Part shown: positions 26,251 through 36,324 of the stretch, piece after piece
Layout of the letters: each line of letters starts with the position of its first letter
Position numbering within the stretch: the stretch's first letter is position 1
Origin: Pyxidicoccus xibeiensis
GTDB taxonomy: Bacteria; Myxococcota; Myxococcia; Myxococcales; Myxococcaceae
DNA length: 64,000 nt
Direction of reading: 5' to 3'
Assembly: GCF_024198175.1 (NCBI RefSeq)
Contig: NZ_JAJVKV010000003.1
Span: 1,054,001 to 1,118,000, forward strand
The notes under the pieces: model-generated
Told to the model about the DNA's origin: nothing
Database searches by the model: none
The model's input: the letters and a program-made list of their open reading frames with translations, nothing else
Made by a program: the position numbers and the translations under genes

Positions 26251-27735
26251 ATGGCCGACCGAGCCCGACACACCTCGCGGTGGACGGAAGCGCTGGGCTC
26301 GCTCTCGGCGCGGCTGCTGGTGGCGTTCCTCGTCCCCACCCTGCTCTTCGTCGCGGTGGCGGGCACGGCGGTGTACCAGCTGGCGCGCGCGATTCTCGAG
26401 GAGGAGCTGGGCACCCACCTGTCCGCCATCGCCGCGGCCACCGCCAGCCAGGTCAACGGCGAGCGCATGCTCACCGTGGAGCCCGGCGACGACCTGGCCG
26501 GCACCCGCACCTGGCGCAACCTGGTCCGCACGCTGGAAGGCGTGCGCGAGGCCAGCGGCGTGCGCCGCGTCTACGCCGTGGACGTGCAGGGCCGCGTGCG
26601 CGTGGACGTGGGCGGCGCGCTGCCGGTGGGCGTGGAGGTGCCGGAGCTCGCCCGCGACAGGCTGGAGCTGACCCGCGTCTTCGCCGGGGAGCGCGCCGCC
26701 AGCCAGGTGCTCTTCACCGGCACCGACGGGCTGCTCTACAAGACGGGCTATGCGCCCGTGCGCCACGAGGGCCGCGTGGTGGGCGCCGTGGGCGTGGAGG
26801 GCAGCGCCGTCTTCTTCGTCGCGCTCCAGCGGCTGTCGCGCACCTTCGCCATCATGGGCGCGGTGGCGCTCGGCGCGCTCGCCATCATCGCCCTCGTCAC
26901 CGCGCGCGGGCTCGCCAGGCCGCTGCGGCGCCTCATGGACTCCGCGCTGCGCATCGGCCGGGGCGACCTGACGACCCCCGTGCCCCCGGAGCCCACGCGC
27001 GAAATCGGCGTGCTGGCCCGCGAGCTGGAGGTCATGCGCGGCGCGCTGGAGAGCCGCGACCGGCAGCTCAAGATGATGCTCGCCGGCGTGGCCCACGAGG
27101 TGCGCAACCCCATTGGCGGCATCGCCCTCTTCTCCGGCATCCTCCAGGAGGACCTCCAGGCGGGCGCGCACGCCGAGGCCGGCCAGCACGTGGCGCGGAT
27201 TCAACGCGAGGTGGCCTACCTCCAGCGCATCGTCGAGGACTTCCTCGCCTTCGCCCGCGAGCAGCCGCTGGCCCGCGCGCCGGTGGAGGCCCCCGCGCTC
27301 CTGTCCGGCGCCTGCGAGCTGCTGGCCATGGAGGCCAGCACCCGCGACGTCACGGTGGAGGTGGAGGCCGCGCCCGCCGTGCTGGAGGCGGACGGGAGCC
27401 TGCTCACCGCCGCGCTCGTGAACCTGGTGAAGAACGCGGTGCAGGCCTCGCCCCCGGGCGGCCGGGTGCGCGTGTCCGGCGCGGCCGCGGAGGGCCGCTA
27501 CACCATCCAGGTGCGCGACGCCGGGCCCGGCGTGCCCCAGCCCGAGCGCGAGCGCATCTTCGAGCCCTTCTTCACCACGCGCGAGAAGGGCACCGGCCTG
27601 GGCCTGCCGCTGGCGCGAAAGATTGCCCTCGCGCACGGAGGCGAGCTGCGCCTCGCCTCCGCGCCGGGAGACACCACCTTCATCCTGACGCTGCCGCTGG
27701 GCGCGCAGGACGCGGCCATCACCCCGTCGCGCTGA
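26251..27735 (+). CDS. Membrane sensor histidine kinase (HAMP)
   Basis: 494 aa. TM1 about 20-41, periplasmic sensor about 42-190 (a PAS-like/dCache-type extracytoplasmic fold is possible), TM2 about 195-217. A HAMP domain (ARGLARPLRRLMDSALRIGRGDLT) follows, then HisKA (GVAHEVRNPIGGI, phospho-His) and HATPase_c (NLVKNAVQAS, DAGPGVP, GTGLGLPLARKI). It belongs to the NtrB/ZraS-like group (FEPFFTTREKGTGLGL) that usually works with sigma54 activators. The nearest such regulator is 3.8 kb away at 31578 and may be its partner. The last 17 bp overlap the convergent MCP gene. Confidence 0.9.
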   Translation: MADRARHTSRWTEALGSLSARLLVAFLVPTLLFVAVAGTAVYQLARAILEEELGTHLSAIAAATASQVNGERMLTVEPGDDLAGTRTWRNLVRTLEGVREASGVRRVYAVDVQGRVRVDVGGALPVGVEVPELARDRLELTRVFAGERAASQVLFTGTDGLLYKTGYAPVRHEGRVVGAVGVEGSAVFFVALQRLSRTFAIMGAVALGALAIIALVTARGLARPLRRLMDSALRIGRGDLTTPVPPEPTREIGVLARELEVMRGALESRDRQLKMMLAGVAHEVRNPIGGIALFSGILQEDLQAGAHAEAGQHVARIQREVAYLQRIVEDFLAFAREQPLARAPVEAPALLSGACELLAMEASTRDVTVEVEAAPAVLEADGSLLTAALVNLVKNAVQASPPGGRVRVSGAAAEGRYTIQVRDAGPGVPQPERERIFEPFFTTREKGTGLGLPLARKIALAHGGELRLASAPGDTTFILTLPLGAQDAAITPSR

Positions 27736-29509
27736 ACTGCCGCGCCATCTCCCCCACCTCGTGGGAGACGGTGGACAGCGTGGCGGTGGCCTCCTGCGTG
27801 GACTCCAGGCGCTTGAGCGTGGAGTCCATGATTTGCGACAGGTCACCGATGGCGGTGAAGATTTGCGAGAAGCCGGCGTTCTGCTGCGTCACGGCGGCGG
27901 CAATCTGGCGCGCGGCGGCCGAGTTCTCCTGGGAGATGCGCGACAGCTCGCGCAGCGACTCGCCCGAGGCGCGCATCTGGTCCAGGCCGGCGCCGATGGT
28001 CTGCACGCCCTGCTCGCCCATCATCGCCGCGTCGCGGATGCCGTGGCTGATTTCCTGGAGGATGCCGCGGATGCGCCGCGTGGCCTGGATGGACTGGTCC
28101 GCCAGCCCGCGAATCTCCCGGGCCACCACCGCGAAGCCCTTGCCCTGCTCGCCCGAGCGCGCCGCTTCAATCGCCGCGTTCACCGCCAGCAGGTGCGACT
28201 GGTCCGCCAGGTCCTTCACCGTCTCGGTGATGTCGCCAATCTGCGTGGTGCTCTCCGCCAGCCGCATCAGCCGCTGCTGGATGCCGTCCACCGCGCGGCG
28301 GATGTCCGCCAGTCCGGTGACGCTCTGCTCCACCGCCGTCTCACCCCGCTGCCCCAGCTCCTCCGCGCGGCGGGCCACGTGCAGCACCGCCTCCGCGCGG
28401 TCGGCCGCCATCAGCGACGTGCGCTTGATTTCCTCGGACGTCACCTGCGCCTCGTGGAGCGCCGCCGCCTGACGCACCAGGCTCTGCTGCTGCTCGTCGT
28501 TGGCCAGGCGCAGGTGGCTGCCTGCGTCACCCAGCAGGATGGCGGAGGCCTGCAGCGCCCGGGGCAGCTTCTGCAGCTTGGCCAGCACCGCGTTCATCCC
28601 CGAGGCCAGGTCGCCAATCTCGTCGGTGGACACCCACGCGGGCGCCGTCACGCTGCCGGCGGACAGCGACTCAATGGCCACGCCCACCGCGCCCGCGCCG
28701 TTCGCCTGCCGGCGCGCCAGCAGCCAGGTGGTGATGGCCGGAAGCAGCAGCAGGCCGCCCACCCAGGCCAGGGCGAAGGACAGCTCGCCCGCGAGCGTTC
28801 CGCCCATGCCCATCAGCTTGTCCGCCGAGCGCGTCGCGCCCTCCGCCAGCAGCTCCGCGCGCAGCGCGTCCCGCACGCCCAGCAGCTTCACGATGACCAC
28901 GCACCCGCTCAGCACCAGCGCGGAGAGGATGGAGCCCACGAAGGTGAACGGCAGGAACCACGCCTGCCGGGGCCAGAAGAAGCCGCCGCCCCGCAGCGCC
29001 ACCGTCGGGTCCTTGCGCTGCTCCTCCAGCGCCACCGGCAGCAGCAGCCGCTCCAGCGTGACGCAGATGGGGAAGCCCAGCAGCACGCCGCAGCACGTGC
29101 CGATGATGGTGCCCAGCACGACGAGGAACAGCTCCTTCTCCCACAGGAGGCACACGTGGAGGCTGAACCAGAAGCCCCCCAGCGTCCACGCCACCCACGA
29201 GGAGGCCATGGCCGCGCGCAGCGGCAGGCGGAGGATGCGCTCCAGCCGCGCACCGGGCCGGTCCTCGGGCCCCACGCGCAGCGCGCTGCCCACCAGCAGG
29301 CGCATCACCATGGCGGGGTAGACGATGCCCAGGCCCACGACGATGGGCGGCAGCACCCACGCCACCGCCTTCACGCCCTCCCAGCCGGCCACCCCCATGG
29401 TCATCCCATTGAGGTACGCGGCAATGGGCGCTACCGGCAGCACCCACACCATGAACACCCTGAGCGCGCGCCACCTGTAATCACGGATGTCTCTGTCTTC
29501 GGCACTCAT
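27719..29509 (-). CDS. Methyl-accepting chemotaxis-like protein with six TM segments
   Basis: 596 aa from the ATG of MSAEDRDIRDY (GGGGGAG upstream). The N-terminal half has about six hydrophobic segments (near 15-38, 45-70, 95-120, 122-150, 172-200 and 220-245) and no large periplasmic domain. A HAMP-like helix (SLSAGSVTAPAWVSTDEIGDLASGMN) follows, then the long signalling coiled coil. Its tip is the conserved AAIEAARSGEQGKGFAVVAREIR. This is unlike classical two-TM receptors and like the 6-TM group found with adenylate cyclases. It may sense something within the membrane. No che genes are beside it; the closest cluster is 12.5 kb away. Confidence 0.85.
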   Translation of the reverse strand: MSAEDRDIRDYRWRALRVFMVWVLPVAPIAAYLNGMTMGVAGWEGVKAVAWVLPPIVVGLGIVYPAMVMRLLVGSALRVGPEDRPGARLERILRLPLRAAMASSWVAWTLGGFWFSLHVCLLWEKELFLVVLGTIIGTCCGVLLGFPICVTLERLLLPVALEEQRKDPTVALRGGGFFWPRQAWFLPFTFVGSILSALVLSGCVVIVKLLGVRDALRAELLAEGATRSADKLMGMGGTLAGELSFALAWVGGLLLLPAITTWLLARRQANGAGAVGVAIESLSAGSVTAPAWVSTDEIGDLASGMNAVLAKLQKLPRALQASAILLGDAGSHLRLANDEQQQSLVRQAAALHEAQVTSEEIKRTSLMAADRAEAVLHVARRAEELGQRGETAVEQSVTGLADIRRAVDGIQQRLMRLAESTTQIGDITETVKDLADQSHLLAVNAAIEAARSGEQGKGFAVVAREIRGLADQSIQATRRIRGILQEISHGIRDAAMMGEQGVQTIGAGLDQMRASGESLRELSRISQENSAAARQIAAAVTQQNAGFSQIFTAIGDLSQIMDSTLKRLESTQEATATLSTVSHEVGEMARQFSATG

Positions 29510-29752
29510 CTGGTGACTCCCCCCGAGGCTCCCCCGTGTGACACCGCTCGGATGCGGTGCCACCCAGCCTCAATGCCTGACTTCGACATTCTGCGCCGTT
29601 CACTGACACGACGCGAGGTGGGAGCTGCAGTCTTCCGGACACACCCGATTCACGGAAAACAGGGGCACGTCGACATCAACACAAAGCTTTTCAACCCCGG
29701 TCCATGAAGGCCCCGGGGTGCCGAGGTGGGAGCCCGCGCGCAGGAGCGGCTT

Positions 29753-30550
29753 TCAGTCCTCGCAGCAGGCGTGGAGCGCGGCGGTGTACAGCCGGAGCGT
29801 CTTTTGGGCGGCGGCCTGGACGCGCGCGGGCTCGTCGGAGTGGGCGTCGGTGGAGAGCTTGATGATTTCGAGCGCCTCCTCCGGGTGCAGGTCGTCGTAG
29901 CGGGCGTGGGCCTTGAGCCACATCATGGAGTAGGCGTCGATGCGGGCCCCGTCGGCGGCATAGGCGCGGAAGGGCTCCGCGCACTGCTCCGTCCACACCC
30001 CCGTGACACCTTCGATGGCCCAGTTGGAGGCGGCCACGCCCTCGGCCAGGGTGCCGTGGGCGCACGTCTCCAGCAGGTGCTCGTGCAGGGCCTGGATTTC
30101 CGGCAGCGGCTGCTGGGCGAAGACCTGCTCGGGCGGCAGGCCGATGGCGCGCATCCAGTCGATGTACCACTCGGCGTGCTTCGCCTCGACGCCCAGGTTC
30201 TGCAGCAGCCAGCGGCGGCAGCTCGCGTCACCGTCGCGCTTGCCGTACGTCGTCTTCGCCAGCGACAGCCCCATGTACTTGGGGAAGTTCTCGACGATGA
30301 CGAAGAAGTGGGACAGCACGCGCCGCCAGTAGCGCAGCGGGGGGTGCCGGCCCTGCGCCGTCTCGCGGAACAGCGAGGGCCAGCAGGCGGCGTCCCAGTC
30401 CGGCTTCAGCGACGCCAGCATCGACTCCAGCCAGAGGGGGTGCGGCGTGGGCTTCAGCGGCGGAGGACTGTAACGGCGGGTGGGGACTTCCGACACCGGA
30501 ACCACAAGGACGCTGACGGGCGCTACCACTTCCTGGGTGAGCGACGACAT
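29753..30550 (-). CDS. UndA-like heme-oxygenase-fold diiron oxidase (TenA/PqqC superfamily)
   Basis: 265 aa. The six-ligand pattern of heme-oxygenase-like diiron oxidases is complete: E122-x2-H125, E180, and H215-x3-D219-x2-H222. Patches such as ASNWAIEGVTGVW and LKAHARYDDLHPEEALEII closely resemble, as I remember it, Pseudomonas UndA, which oxidatively decarboxylates C10-C14 fatty acids to 1-alkenes. Ligand spacing (3, 55, 35, 4, 3) is also as I recall for UndA, and so is the length. A 30-residue Pro-rich lead is extra. AAGGAA precedes the ATG. The 284 bp upstream are AT-rich for this genome and should hold its promoter. It stands alone on its strand. Other TenA-like oxidases remain possible. 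Confidence 0.7.
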   Translation of the reverse strand: MSSLTQEVVAPVSVLVVPVSEVPTRRYSPPPLKPTPHPLWLESMLASLKPDWDAACWPSLFRETAQGRHPPLRYWRRVLSHFFVIVENFPKYMGLSLAKTTYGKRDGDASCRRWLLQNLGVEAKHAEWYIDWMRAIGLPPEQVFAQQPLPEIQALHEHLLETCAHGTLAEGVAASNWAIEGVTGVWTEQCAEPFRAYAADGARIDAYSMMWLKAHARYDDLHPEEALEIIKLSTDAHSDEPARVQAAAQKTLRLYTAALHACCED

Positions 30551-30834
30551 GGGGGTACCGTTCCTTGCTTCCCGACCGGTGACAGGCCGCCATGGCCTCC
30601 CTCACCAGCCCAAGCAGGACTCATTGTTGCCATAACTTTCCACCAACACCATTCCCTAAATTGCGAATGGCTGTGTTTTTCCCATTCTGTTTCAAATCAG
30701 GATGTCCGTGGATGGAGAACGTCCTGGGCGGCACAGCGCACCTGTCCCCTAGGGACAATCCCGTAGGTCTGCCCGGGAACGCGCCGCCGAACCGCGTGGC
30801 GGCGCTCCCGCGTGTTGCTTCCGGCGAGGCCTGG

Positions 30835-31416
30835 CTATCGGGAGCGGGCCACGACTCCACGGGCCTTCTCCAGCATGCGGCGCAGGGGCGCCTCGTCGGC
30901 GCGGGTGAGCGCCTCGTCCCAGGTGAGCCACTGCACGCCGGTGGACTCGGCCGGGTCGTGCACCAGCGCCTCCGGGTTCTCCGCCGCCACCAGGAAGCGC
31001 ACGTCCAGGTGGTGGTGCTCCGGCTCGTCACGGCGCGCCGGAATGGTGTGGATGTCCACGTCCAGCGGCCGGGGCGCGGCGGGGTGCGGGTGGACGCGGC
31101 AGCCCGTCTCCTCGCGCGCCTCGCGCAGCGCGGTGGCCAGCATGTCGCCACCGTCGGCCACGTCCGCATGTCCGCCCGGCTGCAGCCAGCGCTTCAGCTT
31201 CCCGTGGTGCAGCATCACCACGCGCTCGCCCGCCGGGTCCACCACCACGGCGCTGCCGGTGAAGTGGGCCGAGGCCTGGGCGCGGGAGAAGGGCGCCTGC
31301 AGCGTGGAGGCGAACTGGCGCATGCGCTCCAGGTCCTCGCGCTCCTTGTCGTCCGTGGCGACATGATGGGCGAGCAGGGCCCGCAGGGCGGTGGTGGCCG
31401 AGGCGTCGGAGGTCAT
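30835..31416 (-). CDS. Nudix hydrolase
   Basis: 193 aa. The Nudix box is present with REAREETGC (the REUxEExGU core) preceded by PGGHADVADGGDM, a version two residues longer than the classic GGH...E stretch, common in a branch of unassigned Nudix enzymes. The metal-binding glutamates are all there. The helical N-terminal part (about 1-45) is typical of this branch. It hydrolyses a nucleoside diphosphate linked to some moiety X; which one cannot be told. It is divergent from the NtrC-type regulator with 160 bp between the two starts. Confidence 0.85.
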   Translation of the reverse strand: MTSDASATTALRALLAHHVATDDKEREDLERMRQFASTLQAPFSRAQASAHFTGSAVVVDPAGERVVMLHHGKLKRWLQPGGHADVADGGDMLATALREAREETGCRVHPHPAAPRPLDVDIHTIPARRDEPEHHHLDVRFLVAAENPEALVHDPAESTGVQWLTWDEALTRADEAPLRRMLEKARGVVARSR

Positions 31417-31504
31417 GCCCGCTCACGTACCGTCCCGTCCCGCGACGCGCCAGCGCCTTCGCACGCCGTGCGTGCAGGCGGCGCGGGCCGGTGTAGGGTG
31501 CCGG

Positions 31505-31534
31505 CCGGGTGTACCTTCATGCGGGCACACCCGG
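31505..31534. promoter_or_regulatory. Dyad upstream of the NtrC-type regulator
   Basis: CCGGGTGT-N14-ACACCCGG, an exact 8-bp inverted repeat, lies 44-73 bp before the regulator's ATG in the divergent gap shared with the Nudix gene. Spacing of about two helical turns between arm centres suits a dimeric regulator, perhaps autoregulation. A transcript hairpin is the alternative. Confidence 0.35.
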
Positions 31535-31577
31535 GGCGCGGCCGGCGCCCGTGGAGCATGGAGAACCGAGCACCCCC

Positions 31578-32984
<1,407 letters not shown>

Positions 32985-33158
32985 GCCTCGAAAATCCGTT
33001 ACACCCAGACACGCCACCGTGATTTTCCACTGCCGTCCCACCCCCTCCCACTCCCCCATGCCCTCCCCAGGCGTCCGGAATCACTCGGCTTTTAGCGGCG
33101 GCGCGGCCCTGGGCGCCGGGGCGGGGCTGGCATCCGCCTTGCTCCGAAAGCCCCACTG

Positions 33159-34217
33159 ATGAGCCCCCGCCCTCTTGCCCTCCTGCTGCTCTGCCTGGTG
33201 CTCGGCGCGCCCGCGTGGGGTGCGTCCGGGCTGGACGCGGTGCGTGGGAAGGCGCAGACGGCGCGCACGGAGGTGCGCTCGCTGCGCTCCCAGCAGCAGG
33301 CGCTGCGCGACGAGCTCAACGGGCTGGCGGCGCGAATCGAGGCGCTGAAGGCGGAGCGCCAGGGGCGGCTGACGGCGGGGCCGGAGCTGGAGGCGGCGCT
33401 GCGGCGCTCGCAGGAGCTGAGCGGCTCGCTCACCGGGCTGGCGCAGTCGGTGTCCGCGGCGGAGGGCGAGTCGGAGCGGGCGCACCTGGCGCTGCACACC
33501 GCGCTGTCCGAGGAGCTGGCGCGGCTGCGCACGGCGTGGGACGGGACGACGGACCGGGCCTGGCGCACGAAGCTCCTGGAGGCCATGCGCTCGGCGCGCG
33601 CGGAGCGTGACGCGGTCCGCTCGGCGCTGCCCGCCTCGCGGGTGCCCGCGCTGGACAGGACGACGGCGTCCGGCGGGGACGACCCCGAGGACCTGCTGGA
33701 GCAGGCGGACACGCTGCGCGACACCGAGGACAAGGTGCGCGAGCGGCTGAAGGCGCTGCGCGGGCGCATCACCGAGGTGCGCGAGGAGCGCGACCTGGAC
33801 CGGCGCATGAACGACTTCCTCGGCGAGGAGTCGATGTTCGACGAGCAGGACCGGCGGCTGCGGCTGCGGCTGAGCGGCGACCGGGTGCAGGTGGAGCGGA
33901 GCACCAACGGCCGCCGCGGTGGCGAGCCCATGTTCCAGGACGCGCCCGGCGAAGCCGTCCCTCCGGCCTCCCCCTCCACCGACGGGAACGACCCGGGCAC
34001 CGTCACCGCTCCGCCGCCCACGTCGGCGCCCTCGGCGCGCGCGAGCGACCGGCGGCCGCAGGTGGAGACCTCGCGGGCCCAGGCCCTGGCCGCGGGCGGC
34101 CCGGTGGACCTGACGGCGATGGAGGCCGAGGCCGCGAAGCTGGAGGCGCTCGCCCGGGAGCTGGAGGACCGCGCCTCCTCGCTGGAGCGCCGGGCCCACG
34201 AGCTGGAAGCGCGCTGA
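33159..34217 (+). CDS. Secreted coiled-coil protein
   Basis: 352 aa. Signal peptide 1-22 (cut after WGA-SG). A long Arg/Glu/Ala/Leu coiled coil (about 25-125), a helical middle, a second coiled coil (about 185-225: DTLRDTEDKVRERLKALRGRITEV), a Pro/Ser/Thr-rich linker (about 258-300) and a third short coiled coil at the end (EAAKLEALARELEDRASSLERR). No enzyme motif. It is probably a periplasmic structural or scaffold protein. It ends 7 bp from the convergent lipoprotein gene. I do not recognise a family. Confidence 0.65.
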   Translation: MSPRPLALLLLCLVLGAPAWGASGLDAVRGKAQTARTEVRSLRSQQQALRDELNGLAARIEALKAERQGRLTAGPELEAALRRSQELSGSLTGLAQSVSAAEGESERAHLALHTALSEELARLRTAWDGTTDRAWRTKLLEAMRSARAERDAVRSALPASRVPALDRTTASGGDDPEDLLEQADTLRDTEDKVRERLKALRGRITEVREERDLDRRMNDFLGEESMFDEQDRRLRLRLSGDRVQVERSTNGRRGGEPMFQDAPGEAVPPASPSTDGNDPGTVTAPPPTSAPSARASDRRPQVETSRAQALAAGGPVDLTAMEAEAAKLEALARELEDRASSLERRAHELEAR

Positions 34218-34224
34218 AGCAGGC

Positions 34225-34761
34225 TTAGAGCAGCCCGCCCTCCACCTCGAGCGCGACGACGGCCTGCAGGCGCACCTCGCGCTCCGGCATGTCCCCCCGG
34301 CCGCGGACGATGATGCTCATGGTGGGCGCGGAGACGAAGGGCTGCAGCTCCACGTCCTCCACGTCCAGCGAGAGGACGGGGTTGGTCGACCCCAGGTCCA
34401 GCCGGGAGATGTCCTGCCGGCCGCCGATGCGCACCTCGCGGTCCCCGGCCCTGGCGAAGAACTCCACCGAGGAGAGGAAGCCGAAGTCCTGGTTGTTGGG
34501 GCTGAGGACCTTGAGGGTCAGCGTGCGGGCCTTGACGGACGTCACGTCGGCCTTGGCCACGCCCCGGTTCTTGAAGTCCTGGTTCTGGTCGAAGTCCATC
34601 CCCGCGAAGCTGCTGATGGCGGGGAAGGCGTTGAGGGGCGTGGTGACGCCAGCAGGGCCCGCGGGCACGGTCGACTCGCCCTTCACCTCGGTGATGAAGG
34701 ACGAGGGGGCGCAGGCGGTCAGCGCGAGGCCCGCCGCCGCCAGGATGGACGCGAGGCGCAT
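34225..34761 (-). CDS. Lipoprotein of unknown function
   Basis: 178 aa from the ATG of MRLASILAAAGLALTAC. The lipobox LTAC (Cys17) is good. The mature chain is beta-rich and carries SSFITEVKGESTVPAG, then alternating hydrophobic strands ending AVVALEVEGGLL. The overall look is of a small Ig-like or transthyretin-like sandwich. No family is recognised. The gene is flanked by a convergent coiled-coil gene and a divergent beta-barrel gene, so an envelope role is likely. Confidence 0.65.
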   Translation of the reverse strand: MRLASILAAAGLALTACAPSSFITEVKGESTVPAGPAGVTTPLNAFPAISSFAGMDFDQNQDFKNRGVAKADVTSVKARTLTLKVLSPNNQDFGFLSSVEFFARAGDREVRIGGRQDISRLDLGSTNPVLSLDVEDVELQPFVSAPTMSIIVRGRGDMPEREVRLQAVVALEVEGGLL

Positions 34762-34879
34762 GTCCCAAGTGTAGCCTGTCTCACGCGGCGCCGCGCACCG
34801 TTGGCATCGGCCAGACAAACGGGCCCGCCCTCCCGCGAGTGGGGCGTGCAGGCACGAGGTTGGTTATGGTGCGCGCGTC

Positions 34880-35947
34880 GTGGCCCGCCTCCGTCCACAC
34901 CTCCTGTGCGCCCTCGTCATGCTCGCCGCCGGCCGTGTGTCCGCGGCCGAGTGGGAGGGCTCGCTGAAGGGCTCCAGCCGGCTGCTGGTGGACACCAACG
35001 CCTCCCGCGACTTCTCCGACGACAGCACCTCTTCCAGCGGCCTGGACCAGGCCGTGAGCCTGCTGGGCTCGGCCGAGGGGCGCGCCACCTTCGAGCGCTC
35101 GCAGCTGGTGGGCCGCTATGAGCTGGGGGCGCGCAAGTACCTCGGCTTCTCCGAGGAGGACACGCTGGTGCAGGCCGGCGCGCTGGAGGGCTCGCTGGCG
35201 CTGGGCAGCGAGTGGGGGCTGGGCCTGGAGGGCCATGCGAAGGACAGGCGCGGTGGCACGCGGGCGTACTCGGACCTGGGCGCGAGCGCCTTCGCCGAGT
35301 ACGCACCGGACGTGCGCCTGGCGCTGCGCGTGCGCGCGGGGGCGCGGCGCTTCGTGTACCGGCCGGACGCCACCGCCAACTTCGGCGCGCCGGAGCTGGG
35401 CGTGCTGGGGCGCTACCGCTTCGACCGCCGCCACAGCGTGTCCGTCTTCGGGGACTGGGGCTCGCGCCGCTACGGCACGCGGCCCCGGAGCCGCCCGCCG
35501 GTGGGCCCCGGGCCCGCGCCCGAGCCGCCGCAGGGCCGGCGCGAGGACGGCGCCCTCACGGCGGGCGCCAGCTACAACTACCGCGGCCCCCTGGCGCTGG
35601 GGCTGACGTACGTGTACCAGGAGGTCTCCTCCAACAGCTTCGGGGAGACGGTGCTGCGCCACCGCGTCACCGGCAACGCCGGGGTGCGGCTGCCCTGGCG
35701 GCTGACGCTGCTGGCGCAGGGCTCGCTGGGCCTCAGCGCGTACCCGGACGGCATCTACCTGTCGCCCGAAATCGTCCTCGTGGAGGAGGACGAGGGGCAG
35801 AACTCCCTCTCCCTGAGGCTGGCCCGCCCGGTGACGGCGAAGCTGGACGTGGAGCTGTCCTGGGGCCTGTGGAGCACGCGGCTGCCGCGCAACGACCTCA
35901 CGTATGCGCGCCAGGTGTTCGGCCTGGGCTTCACCTGGCGGGACTGA
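34880..35947 (+). CDS. Outer-membrane beta-barrel protein
   Basis: 355 aa from a GTG. Signal peptide 1-23 (cut after VSA-AE). The mature chain is a run of amphipathic strands about 10-12 residues long with aromatic girdles (YELGARKYLGF, VRAGARRFVYRP, GASYNYRGPLALGLTYVYQ) joined by short charged turns. It ends GLGFTWRD, close to the C-terminal aromatic signal read by the BAM complex. A Pro-rich loop sits at about 207-220. It may be a porin-like or structural barrel with roughly 12-16 strands; no ligand can be named. Confidence 0.7.
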   Translation: MARLRPHLLCALVMLAAGRVSAAEWEGSLKGSSRLLVDTNASRDFSDDSTSSSGLDQAVSLLGSAEGRATFERSQLVGRYELGARKYLGFSEEDTLVQAGALEGSLALGSEWGLGLEGHAKDRRGGTRAYSDLGASAFAEYAPDVRLALRVRAGARRFVYRPDATANFGAPELGVLGRYRFDRRHSVSVFGDWGSRRYGTRPRSRPPVGPGPAPEPPQGRREDGALTAGASYNYRGPLALGLTYVYQEVSSNSFGETVLRHRVTGNAGVRLPWRLTLLAQGSLGLSAYPDGIYLSPEIVLVEEDEGQNSLSLRLARPVTAKLDVELSWGLWSTRLPRNDLTYARQVFGLGFTWRD

Positions 35948-35951
35948 GCGC

Positions 35952-36269
35952 TCAGAGGTCGGCGATGCGCTCGTCGATCTCCTCGGCGAGCCCCGGGTGT
36001 CCCTGGGCCAGGGCGTGCTGCTTCGCCTGGCCGAGCACCTCGCGCGCCTTGTCGGCCTCCCCCGCTCCGGCCCAGGCGTCACCCAGGGCCACCAGGGCGG
36101 CGGCATAGGTCGGGTCCAGCCGGACGGCGCCCTCCAGGGCCCGGGCGGCGTCCACGTACTGCCGGCGCTCCAGGTACAGCTTCCCGAGGGAGAAATGGCT
36201 CATGGGGGAGTCCGGGAAGTCGGCCACCATCTTCTTGAACTGCTCCAGCCGGGCGTCAGTCATGGACAT
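35952..36269 (-). CDS. Small TPR protein
   Basis: 105 aa from MSMTDARLEQFKK; the next ATG (MTDARL) is two codons in and equally possible, as neither has a good ribosome site. The chain is about two and a half TPR units: PMSHFSLGKLYLERRQYVDAARALEGAVRLDP, then TYAAALVALGDAWAGAGEADKAREVLGQA. No signal peptide, so cytosolic. It is divergent from rsfS with 55 bp between and convergent with the barrel gene 4 bp away. Likely a protein-binding adaptor, partner unknown. Confidence 0.65.
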   Translation of the reverse strand: MSMTDARLEQFKKMVADFPDSPMSHFSLGKLYLERRQYVDAARALEGAVRLDPTYAAALVALGDAWAGAGEADKAREVLGQAKQHALAQGHPGLAEEIDERIADL

Positions 36270-36324
36270 CAGCAGATAGAGGACCGCTGTCCCCTTGCCA
36301 AGGGTGCGGTAGGGTGCGCCGCAC

